Shown: positions 12,928 through 20,740 of the stretch, piece after piece
How the letters are laid out: every line of letters begins with the position of its first letter
Position numbering within the stretch: position 1 is the first letter of the stretch
From: Alphaproteobacteria bacterium
Lineage (GTDB): Bacteria > Pseudomonadota > Alphaproteobacteria > ATCC43930 > CGMCC-115725
Reading direction: 5' to 3'
Assembly: GCA_030042035.1 (NCBI GenBank)
Contig: JASIAN010000057.1
Coordinates: forward strand, 1 to 36,358
DNA: 36,358 nucleotides
Translations under genes and position numbers: made by a program
Notes under the pieces: generated by a model
What the model saw: only the letters and a program-made list of their open reading frames with translations
What the model was told of the DNA's origin: nothing
Database searches by the model: none

Positions 12928-13553
12928 GGCAAGTGCTCCGGCTGCGGCGGCACGCTTGCCTTCTCGTCGCCCGGCAATACCTTGTCCATACCCTCCCACG
13001 GCGACAGGAAGTCGAAGCTGCGGAACTCCTGCTTGAGGCGCACCGGCTCATAGACGACGCGCTTCTGGTCGTCGTCGTAATGCAATTCGACATAGCCGGT
13101 GAGCGGGAAATCTTTGCGCAGCGGATGCCCCTCGAAGCCGTAGTCGGTCAGGATGCGCCGCAGATCAGGGTTGCCCTCAAAAAAGATGCCGTAGAGGTCC
13201 CACGCCTCGCGCTCCCACCAGCCGGCCGAGCTGTAGAGCGGCACGGCCGACGGCACCGGCAGCGCCTCGTCCGTGGTGACAACCACCCGGATGCGCTGAT
13301 TGCGCGAGACGCTCAAGAGGTTGTAGACGACCTCGAAGCGCTGCGCCCGGTCGGGATAATCGACGCCGCAGATGTCGCACAGCATCGTGAAGCGGCATCT
13401 GTCGTCGTCGCGCAGCAATTCGAGGACGCGCGGCAACAGTTCGCGCTCGACGCGGATCGCGAGTTCGCCGTGGCGGATGTCGCTTGCGGTGACCGCACCG
13501 GGCAACGCCGCGGTGATGTATTCGGCCAGTTCCTGCAAGTTGTTGCCGGTCAT
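12924..13553 (-). CDS. nuoC: NADH-quinone oxidoreductase subunit C
   Basis: [66 protein letters not shown]. Confidence 0.95.
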   Translation of the reverse strand: MTGNNLQELAEYITAALPGAVTASDIRHGELAIRVERELLPRVLELLRDDDRCRFTMLCDICGVDYPDRAQRFEVVYNLLSVSRNQRIRVVVTTDEALPVPSAVPLYSSAGWWEREAWDLYGIFFEGNPDLRRILTDYGFEGHPLRKDFPLTGYVELHYDDDQKRVVYEPVRLKQEFRSFDFLSPWEGMDKVLPGDEKASVPPQPEHLP

Positions 13554-14089
13554 CCGCGCATAAACCGCCGCTCGCGGCGGATCTTCTTCTGCAACAGCAG
13601 CACGCCATAGAGCAGCGCCTCCGCCGTCGGCGGACACCCCGGCACATAGATATCGACCGGCACGATGCGATCGCAGCCGCGCACGACGCTGTAGGAATAA
13701 TGGTAATAGCCGCCGCCATTGGCGCACGAACCCATCGAGATGACCCAGCGCGGCTCGGCCATCTGGTCGTAAACCTTGCGCAGCGCCGGCGCCATCTTGT
13801 TGCACAGCGTGCCGGCGACGATCATCACGTCGGATTGGCGCGGGCTCGGCCGGAACACGACGCCGAAACGGTCGAGGTCGTAGCGGGCGGCGCCGGTGTG
13901 CATCATCTCGACGGCGCAGCAGGCGAGCCCGAATGTCATCGGCCAGAGCGAGCCGCTGCGCGCCCAATTGATCAGCGCATCGACGGTGGACAGGATGAAT
14001 CCCTTTTCTTCGACCTCTTCGGTCGCGGCGCGCAGCAGAAGGTCCTGTTGCGCCGGCACGATCCGGTCGGGGGTCTCGATCAGTCCCAT
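13550..14089 (-). CDS. nuoB: NADH-quinone oxidoreductase subunit B
   Basis: [54 protein letters not shown]. Confidence 0.96.
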   Translation of the reverse strand: MGLIETPDRIVPAQQDLLLRAATEEVEEKGFILSTVDALINWARSGSLWPMTFGLACCAVEMMHTGAARYDLDRFGVVFRPSPRQSDVMIVAGTLCNKMAPALRKVYDQMAEPRWVISMGSCANGGGYYHYSYSVVRGCDRIVPVDIYVPGCPPTAEALLYGVLLLQKKIRRERRFMRG

Positions 14090-14445
14090 TCGAGCGCTCC
14101 CTTCCGCCATTCATAGGCAAAGCCGACGGTCAATACGGCGAGGAAGACGATCATCGACCAGAAGCCGAACAGCCCCACGTCGCCCAGCGACACGGCCCAG
14201 GGAAACAGGAACGCGACTTCGAGATCGAAGATGATGAACAGGATCGCCACGAGGTAATAGCGCACATCGAAGCGGATGCGGGCGTCCTCGAACGGCTCGA
14301 AGCCGCATTCGTAGGGCGACAGCTTCTCCGAATTGGGGTTCTGCCGCGCCAGCACGACCGACGCGAGGATCATCGCCGTGGCGATGCCGCCGGCAACGAC
14401 GAGAAACACGATGATTGGGAAATAGCTCCGGAGCAGGCTCTCCAT
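14080..14445 (-). CDS. nuoA: NADH-quinone oxidoreductase subunit A
   Basis: [44 protein letters not shown]. Confidence 0.96.
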   Translation of the reverse strand: MESLLRSYFPIIVFLVVAGGIATAMILASVVLARQNPNSEKLSPYECGFEPFEDARIRFDVRYYLVAILFIIFDLEVAFLFPWAVSLGDVGLFGFWSMIVFLAVLTVGFAYEWRKGALEWD

Positions 14446-14569
14446 GGGCCAACCTCAACAGCGGGAACCGCGCAAGCGGCGCTTGCACGCGTCGCCTCAA
14501 TGCTAAGCAGGACGCCGGCAACGGGGCCGACGGCGGATGGTTCTGTGCAATCCCGGCGATCCCGACCGC

Positions 14570-14646
<77 letters not shown>

Positions 14647-14732
14647 GCGACACCTCGGTCGCGGCGCCACCTCCTACCTAGGCACCCCTGTGGTGTCAAG
14701 CAACTCCCGACCTACCGCACCGGTCGGATATT

Positions 14733-14752
14733 GCCGGCGCCGCTGCGCCGGC
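14733..14752 (-). terminator. Stem-loop directly after the glcG-like stop codon (possible terminator or mRNA stabiliser)
   Basis: Perfect 8-bp inverted repeat GCCGGCGC-CGCT-GCGCCGGC abutting the stop at 14753; no U-tract follows, so intrinsic termination is unproven. Confidence 0.4.
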
Positions 14753-15196
14753 TCACGTCGTCTCACCGGTGTCGGGCACGAGGCCGGCGTCTTTGATGCC
14801 GTGAACGGCGCAGGCTTCGTCCTGGTCGGAGGTGTCGCCGCTGATCCCGACCGCGCCGACGATGTCGCCTGCGCCGTCGCGAATCAACACACCGCCCGGC
14901 GCCGGCACGATGCGCCCGCCCGATGCGACGGTCAGCGCCTGAATGAAGCCGGCGCCGCCCGATGCCATGCGGCGCGCGAATTCGCGCCCGCCGAACCCCA
15001 TGCCGAGCGTTCCCCATGCCTTGCCCATTGCGATCTCCGGTCGCAGCAGGCTGGAGCGGTCTTCGCGTTTCATCGCCTTCAACTGGCCGCCGGCGTCGAG
15101 CACGACGACGGTCAAGGGATGCAGCCGCAATTCGCGCCCCTTGGCGAGCGCCGCATCGATGATCCTCGAGGCCTGATCGAGGGTGAGTCCGGTCAT
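14753..15196 (-). CDS. GlcG/HbpS-like heme-binding family protein (DUF336)
   Basis: MTGLTLDQASRIIDAALAKGRELRLHPLTVVVLDAGGQLKAMKREDRSSLLRPEIAMGKAWGTLGMG...PGGVLIRDGAGDIVGAVGISGDTSDQDEACAVHGI. Confidence 0.85.
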   Translation of the reverse strand: MTGLTLDQASRIIDAALAKGRELRLHPLTVVVLDAGGQLKAMKREDRSSLLRPEIAMGKAWGTLGMGFGGREFARRMASGGAGFIQALTVASGGRIVPAPGGVLIRDGAGDIVGAVGISGDTSDQDEACAVHGIKDAGLVPDTGETT

Positions 15197-15295
15197 GCTT
15201 CCCTTCCGGATCGCTGGGTCTGGAATCCAATCGCACACTGTACCGATAACGATGGCGATGGTCTTGCGGCTCGTCGTGCCCGCGCCACGATGCCG

Positions 15296-16021
15296 CTAGA
15301 GCGTCACAATCTCCCCGTTTTTCGTGCACTCCGGCAGCGCGAGCGCGAGGAATGCGTCGGCGACGCGCTCCGGCGGTGGCACGGTATCCGGGTCCTCGCC
15401 GGGATAGATCGCGGCGCGCAGCCGGGTGCGGGCGATGCCCGGATCGATCAGGTTGGCGCGGATGCTGGTGTTGGCGGCGATCTCGCCGGCGTAAATGCGC
15501 ACCAGCGTTTCGAGGCCGGCCTTCGCGACCGCATAGGGGCCGTAATAAGGCGGCGCGTCGCGCGCGAGGCGGCTCGTCACGAAAATCGCGCGCCCGGCCG
15601 GCGCGCGGCGCAGCAGCGGGTCCATCGCGCGGATGAGGCGCCAGTTGGCCGTCAGGTCGAGAGCGATGATGTCGCTCCACAGCTTCGGATCGTAATGGCC
15701 GAGCGGCGCCATGTGGCCGAACTCGGCGGCGTTGCCGACGAGCACGTCGAGCCGGCCATAGCGCTGGTAGAGCGCGGCGCCGAGTTCGTCGATCTTCGCG
15801 AAATCGCGCAAATCGAGCGGCACGAGCGTCGCGCTGCCGCCGCGGGCGCGCACCGCGTCATCGATTTCTTCCAGGCCGCCGACGGTTCGCGCGACGAGCA
15901 CGACATGCGCTCCCTCGCGGGCAAAGCGCACCGCGACGGCGGCGCCGATGCCGCGCGAGGCGCCGGTGATCAGTGCGACCCTTCCGGCGAGCCGGCTGGC
16001 GCCTTGGGCCACGCCGCTCAC
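15296..16021 (-). CDS. SDR family NAD(P)-dependent oxidoreductase
   Basis: GRVALITGASRGIGAAVAVRFAREGAHVVLVART (TGxxxGIG) and YGPYAVAKAGLE (YxxxK). Confidence 0.92.
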   Translation of the reverse strand: MSGVAQGASRLAGRVALITGASRGIGAAVAVRFAREGAHVVLVARTVGGLEEIDDAVRARGGSATLVPLDLRDFAKIDELGAALYQRYGRLDVLVGNAAEFGHMAPLGHYDPKLWSDIIALDLTANWRLIRAMDPLLRRAPAGRAIFVTSRLARDAPPYYGPYAVAKAGLETLVRIYAGEIAANTSIRANLIDPGIARTRLRAAIYPGEDPDTVPPPERVADAFLALALPECTKNGEIVTL

Positions 16022-17094
16022 GCAGTGGCGATGCGCTGTGCCAGCTGGTACAGCAGCATCGGGTTGAGGCGGAAATGGTCGCGCAGCGCCGCGCAGTCGA
16101 GCGCGGCGAGCGCCGCCCGCTCATCGGTCGCGAGATCGAGGTGCGCGGCGTAACCGGCCGGATCGCGGCGGTAGGAGGCGCGCGCCTCGGCGCTGTCGAT
16201 GAGCGCGAAGATCGCGGCGGCGAGCGCGCTGCGCTCGGGCGCCGTCGCCGGATAATAGAGCGGCGCTGCGGCGACCCGTCCCGCCAGGTCGGCCCAGCCG
16301 ACGACGGCGTAGATGTGGTGCCATGACGGCTCGAAGATGGCCGCTTGCGGCGCACGGTCGCCGATCATGCCGGCGAGGATCTGCAACGCGCGGCATTCGA
16401 CATTGCCGGTGCGGTCGAGCGCGGCGCCGTCGAAGCGCATCAGATAGCGCAGGTTGCCCGATTTCAGGTGTTCGAAGATGACCCGGTCGGTGGCGATGTC
16501 GGGATCGGGGTATTGCGGCGTGCCGGGATAATGCGACAGGCCGCCGCTCGCGAGCACAACGGCGCGCCGCCCGATCCGCTCGATCGCGAGCCTGAGCGCC
16601 CGGCCAAACGCAAAGCAGCGCTCCGGCGTCGGCTGCGGCGGCACGTAGGCGTTGACGAACACCGGCAGAAACGGCTGGGCGCGCGGGTAGCCGCAGAATT
16701 CCAAGGGGATCGTGAAAGCGGTGCCGAGGCCGGCGTCGAGCGTGAAGGCCGGATCGAAACCGAGATCGAGAAGCTCGCGCAGGAGCGCGTAACCCGCTTC
16801 GCCGTCGATCGGCCAGGGGCCGCCATGCCCGCCGCTGCCCTCGGCGCGCAGGCCGCAATGCAGCGCAAAGGCTGGCACGCAGCGTGTGACAAAATCGTCG
16901 CAATGCGCATTCGACACGACGATCAGGAGATCGGCGTCGAGGGCGCGAAACCGGTCGCCGAGATCGCGCATCGCGACATTGACGCGCGCCACCTGCGCCT
17001 TGTCCTCGGTGTCGGGCAGGGTCAGGAATTGCGGCGCATGCGGCACGATCGCCGCGCCAACAACGCCCGCTTTCCGTTCATCGGTGTTCGTCAT
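16018..17094 (-). CDS. Class III extradiol ring-cleavage dioxygenase, LigB-type domain with C-terminal LigA-like domain
   Basis: AIVPHAPQFLTLPDT, LLIVVSNAHCDDF, VVLASGGLSHYPGTPQ, C-terminal DPAGYAAHLDLATDERAALAALDCAALRDHFRLNPMLLYQLAQRI; 4-bp overlap with the SDR gene. Confidence 0.8.
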   Translation of the reverse strand: MTNTDERKAGVVGAAIVPHAPQFLTLPDTEDKAQVARVNVAMRDLGDRFRALDADLLIVVSNAHCDDFVTRCVPAFALHCGLRAEGSGGHGGPWPIDGEAGYALLRELLDLGFDPAFTLDAGLGTAFTIPLEFCGYPRAQPFLPVFVNAYVPPQPTPERCFAFGRALRLAIERIGRRAVVLASGGLSHYPGTPQYPDPDIATDRVIFEHLKSGNLRYLMRFDGAALDRTGNVECRALQILAGMIGDRAPQAAIFEPSWHHIYAVVGWADLAGRVAAAPLYYPATAPERSALAAAIFALIDSAEARASYRRDPAGYAAHLDLATDERAALAALDCAALRDHFRLNPMLLYQLAQRIATA

Positions 17095-17130
17095 CACGCT
17101 GTTCCCCACCTATCGCATCGCGCCTGCCAG

Positions 17131-17201
17131 ATTGCGTCGTCGCTGCGCTCCTCGCAACGATGAGTTCCCTTGGGTCATTGCGAGCGCAGCGAAGCAATCC
17201 C
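17131..17201. repeat. Short palindromic repeat, copy A (two half-elements facing outward)
   Basis: attgcgtcgtcgctgcgctcctcgcaacgatga ... gtcattgcgagcgcagcgaagcaatcc; same half-site family as copy B. Confidence 0.75.
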
Positions 17202-17277
17202 GGCGTCGCGGCAACGTCGGTGGCCGCCGGCAGCAGAAACGGCTATCGTTGCCCACCTGCAGCGCTCCGGAGCCGCC

Positions 17278-18450
17278 ATGCCCGTCATCCCCGCCGTGCT
17301 CGATTTTGCCAATGCGCTGACCGAAATCCGACGAGATATCCACGCCCATCCCGAACTCGGCTTTGAGGAACAGCGCACGTCCGACATTGTTGCGACAAAA
17401 CTCGCCGAATACGGCTGCGAGGTGCATCGCGGCCTCGCGACGACCGGCGTCGTCGGCACGCTGCGGCGCGGCAACTCGCTGCGCGCGATCGGCCTCCGGG
17501 CCGATATGGATTGCCTGCCGATGCAGGAGTTGAACGAATTCGCGCACCGCTCGCAATATGACGGCAAGATGCACGGCTGTGGCCACGACGGGCATACGAC
17601 GGTGCTGCTCGGCGCCGCCCGCTATCTCGCTGAGACGCGCAATTTCGACGGCACCGTGCATTTCATCTTCCAGCCGGGCGAAGAGGGCTACGGCGGCGGC
17701 CGCGTCATGGTGCAGCAGGGGCTGTTCGACAAGTTCCCCTGCGACGCGGTGTTCGCGCTGCACAACAAACCCGGCATCCCGGTCGGTCACATCGCGGTGC
17801 GCGCCGGGCCGCTGCTCGCCGCTTCCGACCGCTTCGACATCCGCATCAAGGCGAAGGGCGGGCACGCGGCGCAGCCGCATCACGGCATCGATCCGTTTGT
17901 GATCGGGGCGCAGACCGTGCTCGGGTTGCAGGCGATCGTATCGCGCAACGTCGATCCGATCGACTCGGCGGTCATCACAATCGGCTTTATGCGCGGGGGC
18001 TCGGCCTACAACGTGATCCCGGACGAATTGCATATCGGCGGCACGGTGCGCAGCTTCCGCCCGGAAGTGCGCGACCTCTTGCAGCAGCGAATCGGCGAGG
18101 TGGCGCGCGGCACCGCGGCATTGCACGGCGCGGCCGCCGAGCTCGATTATCGCCGCGGCTATCCGCCGACGATCAACCATGCAGAGGAGGCCGAATTCGC
18201 CGCCGATGTCGCGGCCGAGATCTGCGGCGCCGACGCCGTTAACCGCAACGTCGCGCCGGCCCTCGGCGGCGAGGATTTCTCCTACATGCTGCAAGCGCGG
18301 CCGGGTGCGATGGTGTGGCTCGGCAACGGCCCGGGCGAGGGCGGCTGCATGCTGCACAACGCGCGCTACGACTTCAACGACGGTGCAATCCCGGTCGGCG
18401 TCAGCTTTTTCGCGCGGCTGGCCGAGCGTTTCCTGGCGGCGCAGAAATAG
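17278..18450 (+). CDS. M20 family amidohydrolase (hippurate hydrolase / N-acyl-amino-acid hydrolase-like)
   Basis: IRRDIHAHPELGFEEQRTSDIVA, MHGCGHDGHTTVLLGAARYLAE, FQPGEEGYGGGRVMVQQGLF, APALGGEDFSYML. Confidence 0.92.
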   Translation: MPVIPAVLDFANALTEIRRDIHAHPELGFEEQRTSDIVATKLAEYGCEVHRGLATTGVVGTLRRGNSLRAIGLRADMDCLPMQELNEFAHRSQYDGKMHGCGHDGHTTVLLGAARYLAETRNFDGTVHFIFQPGEEGYGGGRVMVQQGLFDKFPCDAVFALHNKPGIPVGHIAVRAGPLLAASDRFDIRIKAKGGHAAQPHHGIDPFVIGAQTVLGLQAIVSRNVDPIDSAVITIGFMRGGSAYNVIPDELHIGGTVRSFRPEVRDLLQQRIGEVARGTAALHGAAAELDYRRGYPPTINHAEEAEFAADVAAEICGADAVNRNVAPALGGEDFSYMLQARPGAMVWLGNGPGEGGCMLHNARYDFNDGAIPVGVSFFARLAERFLAAQK

Positions 18451-18463
18451 GGGAGGGGGTTCG

Positions 18464-19288
18464 ATGCGCGTCCATGTGGTCAATGTCATGCGGCCGGAAG
18501 CGGGCGCCAGCACCCGCGATCGCTTTATCGCGTTTGCCCGCGAGGTCGAGGCGCGCGGCTTTGCCGGTCTGTGGGTGACCGACGCGTTCGGGCGCGGCCG
18601 GCCGACCCTCGATCCCGTCGGCCTGATGAACATCATCGCCGCGGTGACCGACCGGGTCGAGATCGGCACGTGCGTGTTGCAGGTGCCGGTGCGCCACCCG
18701 GTCGAACTGGCGCATCGCATCGCCGGCCTTCATGCGATGGCCGGCGATCGCCTCAAGCTCGGCCTCGGCAGCGGCTCGACAAAGGCCGATTTCGATCTCG
18801 TCGGGGCCGATTACGAGGCGCGCTTCAAGACGCTGATGACCTCGCTCGACACGATGCGACGGGCGTGGCGCGGCGAGGCGCTGACGCCCGAGGGCACCAC
18901 GCTCGTCCCGTGGCCCGGCACCGCGGGCGGACCGGCGCTCATGCTCGGCGCCTGGCGCAACAAGCGGTGGATCGTCTATGCCGCCGAGCAATGCCAGGGC
19001 TGGATCGCGTCGGGCCTCTATCCCAAGCCGGAAGAGCTCGAAGCCGGCATGAAATTCTATCGCGACGTCGGCGGCCGGCGCGCGGTGCTCGCGAACGTCA
19101 TCGTCGATCTCAACGGCAACGGCGAAGGCATGCCATTGGGCGGCCGCGCCGCGGTCATGCTGACCGGCGGCGAGGCCGCCGCCCGCGCCAGGCTGCAATG
19201 GATCCGCGATGTCGGGTTCGACGATGTATTGTGCATGACGCGACCAGAGGATTTGGATGACCTGTCGCGCCTGCGCGACGCGCTGTAG
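18464..19288 (+). CDS. LLM class flavin-dependent (luciferase-like) oxidoreductase
   Basis: FAREVEARGFAGLWVTDAFGRGRP, RVEIGTCVLQVPVRHPVELAHRIAGLHAMAGDRLKLGLGSGSTKADF. Confidence 0.85.
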   Translation: MRVHVVNVMRPEAGASTRDRFIAFAREVEARGFAGLWVTDAFGRGRPTLDPVGLMNIIAAVTDRVEIGTCVLQVPVRHPVELAHRIAGLHAMAGDRLKLGLGSGSTKADFDLVGADYEARFKTLMTSLDTMRRAWRGEALTPEGTTLVPWPGTAGGPALMLGAWRNKRWIVYAAEQCQGWIASGLYPKPEELEAGMKFYRDVGGRRAVLANVIVDLNGNGEGMPLGGRAAVMLTGGEAAARARLQWIRDVGFDDVLCMTRPEDLDDLSRLRDAL

Positions 19289-19299
19289 CTGCGGCGGTT

Positions 19300-19377
19300 G
19301 TCATTGCGAGCAAAGCGAGGCAATCCCGCCTCGCTGATTGCCCCGGATTGCCGCGTCGCCGCGCTCCTCGCAATGAC
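19300..19377. repeat. Short palindromic repeat, copy B (intact inverted form)
   Basis: gtcattgcgagcaaagcgaggcaatcc ... ggattgccgcgtcgccgcgctcctcgcaatgac; outer arms GTCATTGCGAG / CTCGCAATGAC are perfect inverted repeats. Confidence 0.85.
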
Positions 19378-19424
19378 GGGCGGGCAATATTGACGCTTGA
19401 GGGGCCGCCTCTTACGTAGGGTTT

Positions 19425-19952
19425 ATGGCGCTCAGAGAGATCATCACCGCGCCCGATCCGCGGCTCAAGATCAAGACACAGCCGGTCGCCCGCGTCGATG
19501 CCGAGGTGCGCCGGCTGATGGACGACATGCTGGAGACGATGTACCGCGCGGTCGGCATCGGGCTGGCAGCGCCGCAGGTCGGCATCGCGCAGCGCGTCAT
19601 TGTCGTCGATGTCGCGCGCGAAGGCGAGAAGCCGCAGCCGTTGCGCATCGCCAATCCCGAAATCCTATGGCGCTCGGAACAGCTGATGACAAGCAACGAG
19701 GGCTGTCTGTCGCTGCCCGAGCATTACGCCGATGTCGAGCGGCCAGCCGAGATTCGGCTGCGCTACCTCGACCACGAGAATGAAATCCGCGAGATCCATT
19801 GCAAGGGTCTGCTGGCGACCTGCATCCAGCACGAAATCGACCATTTGGATGGCCTGTTGTTCGTCGACCACATCTCGGCGCTGAAGCGCGGCATCATCTT
19901 GCGCAAGCTCGCGAAGATGAAGAAGAGCCGCGTCCTCGCCGCGGCGCAGTGA
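19425..19952 (+). CDS. def: Peptide deformylase
   Basis: [50 protein letters not shown]. Confidence 0.97.
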   Translation: MALREIITAPDPRLKIKTQPVARVDAEVRRLMDDMLETMYRAVGIGLAAPQVGIAQRVIVVDVAREGEKPQPLRIANPEILWRSEQLMTSNEGCLSLPEHYADVERPAEIRLRYLDHENEIREIHCKGLLATCIQHEIDHLDGLLFVDHISALKRGIILRKLAKMKKSRVLAAAQ

Positions 19953-20662
19953 CACTCGGAGTGATCGAGGCGCCGGCGCTGGTGCTGTTTTCCGGCGGCC
20001 AGGACTCGGCGACCTGCCTCGTCTGGGCGCTGGCGCGGTTTGCCCGGGTTGAGACGATTGGGTTCGATTACCGCCAGCGCCATCGCGTCGAACTCGGCTG
20101 CCGCGGCGCAATCCTCGGCCGGCTGCGCGGCGAATTCCCTGCTTGGGGCGCAAAACTCGGCGATGATCACCTGCTCGATCTCGGCGTGCTCGGCGATATC
20201 AGCGAGACGGCGCTGACCCGCGACAGCGAAATCGCGTTTGGCGAGGGCGGGTTGCCCAACACGTTCGTGCCGGGCCGCAACCTCGTGTTCTTCACGCTGG
20301 CCGCGGCGCTCGGCTACCGTCGCGGTCTGCGGCACCTGGTCGGCGGCATGTGCGAGACCGATTATTCCGGCTACCCGGATTGCCGCGACGACACGCTGAA
20401 AGCGCTGCAGGCCACCCTGTCGCTCGGCATGGACCATCGCTTTGTGATCCACACGCCGCTGATGTGGCGCGACAAAGCGGCGACGTGGGCATTGGCGGAG
20501 GCGCTTGGCGGCGCGGCGCTGGTCGAGTTGATCCGAACGGAAAGCCACAGCTGCTATCGCGGCGAGCGCGGCGAGGAGCACGATTGGGGCTATGGCTGCG
20601 GCGCCTGCCCGGCCTGCGACCTGCGCGCCCAAGGCTATCGCCGCTACATCGCAAACCGCTGA
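19949..20662 (+). CDS. queC: 7-cyano-7-deazaguanine synthase
   Basis: [18 protein letters not shown] (PP-loop), [19 protein letters not shown]-terminal [15 protein letters not shown] Zn motif; GTG start overlapping the def stop. Confidence 0.95.
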   Translation: MTLGVIEAPALVLFSGGQDSATCLVWALARFARVETIGFDYRQRHRVELGCRGAILGRLRGEFPAWGAKLGDDHLLDLGVLGDISETALTRDSEIAFGEGGLPNTFVPGRNLVFFTLAAALGYRRGLRHLVGGMCETDYSGYPDCRDDTLKALQATLSLGMDHRFVIHTPLMWRDKAATWALAEALGGAALVELIRTESHSCYRGERGEEHDWGYGCGACPACDLRAQGYRRYIANR

Positions 20663-20740
20663 AAGCCGCCGTTGCGAACGCGTAGCGAACACACAATGAG
20701 CGGCCTATAATCAGCGGGAGATAACAGGAAGCCTGCACCG

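Noticed and set aside
17110-18720. 536-aa minus-strand ORF opposite the M20 gene
   Set aside because: Shadow of the M20 hydrolase; its C-terminus (SLRGAQRRRNLAGAMR) is simply the translated palindromic repeat.
19949-20662. queC as part of a 7-deazaguanine DNA-modification (dpd-like) system
   Set aside because: No tgt-like dpdA, helicase or nuclease genes nearby; ordinary queuosine-precursor role is more parsimonious.
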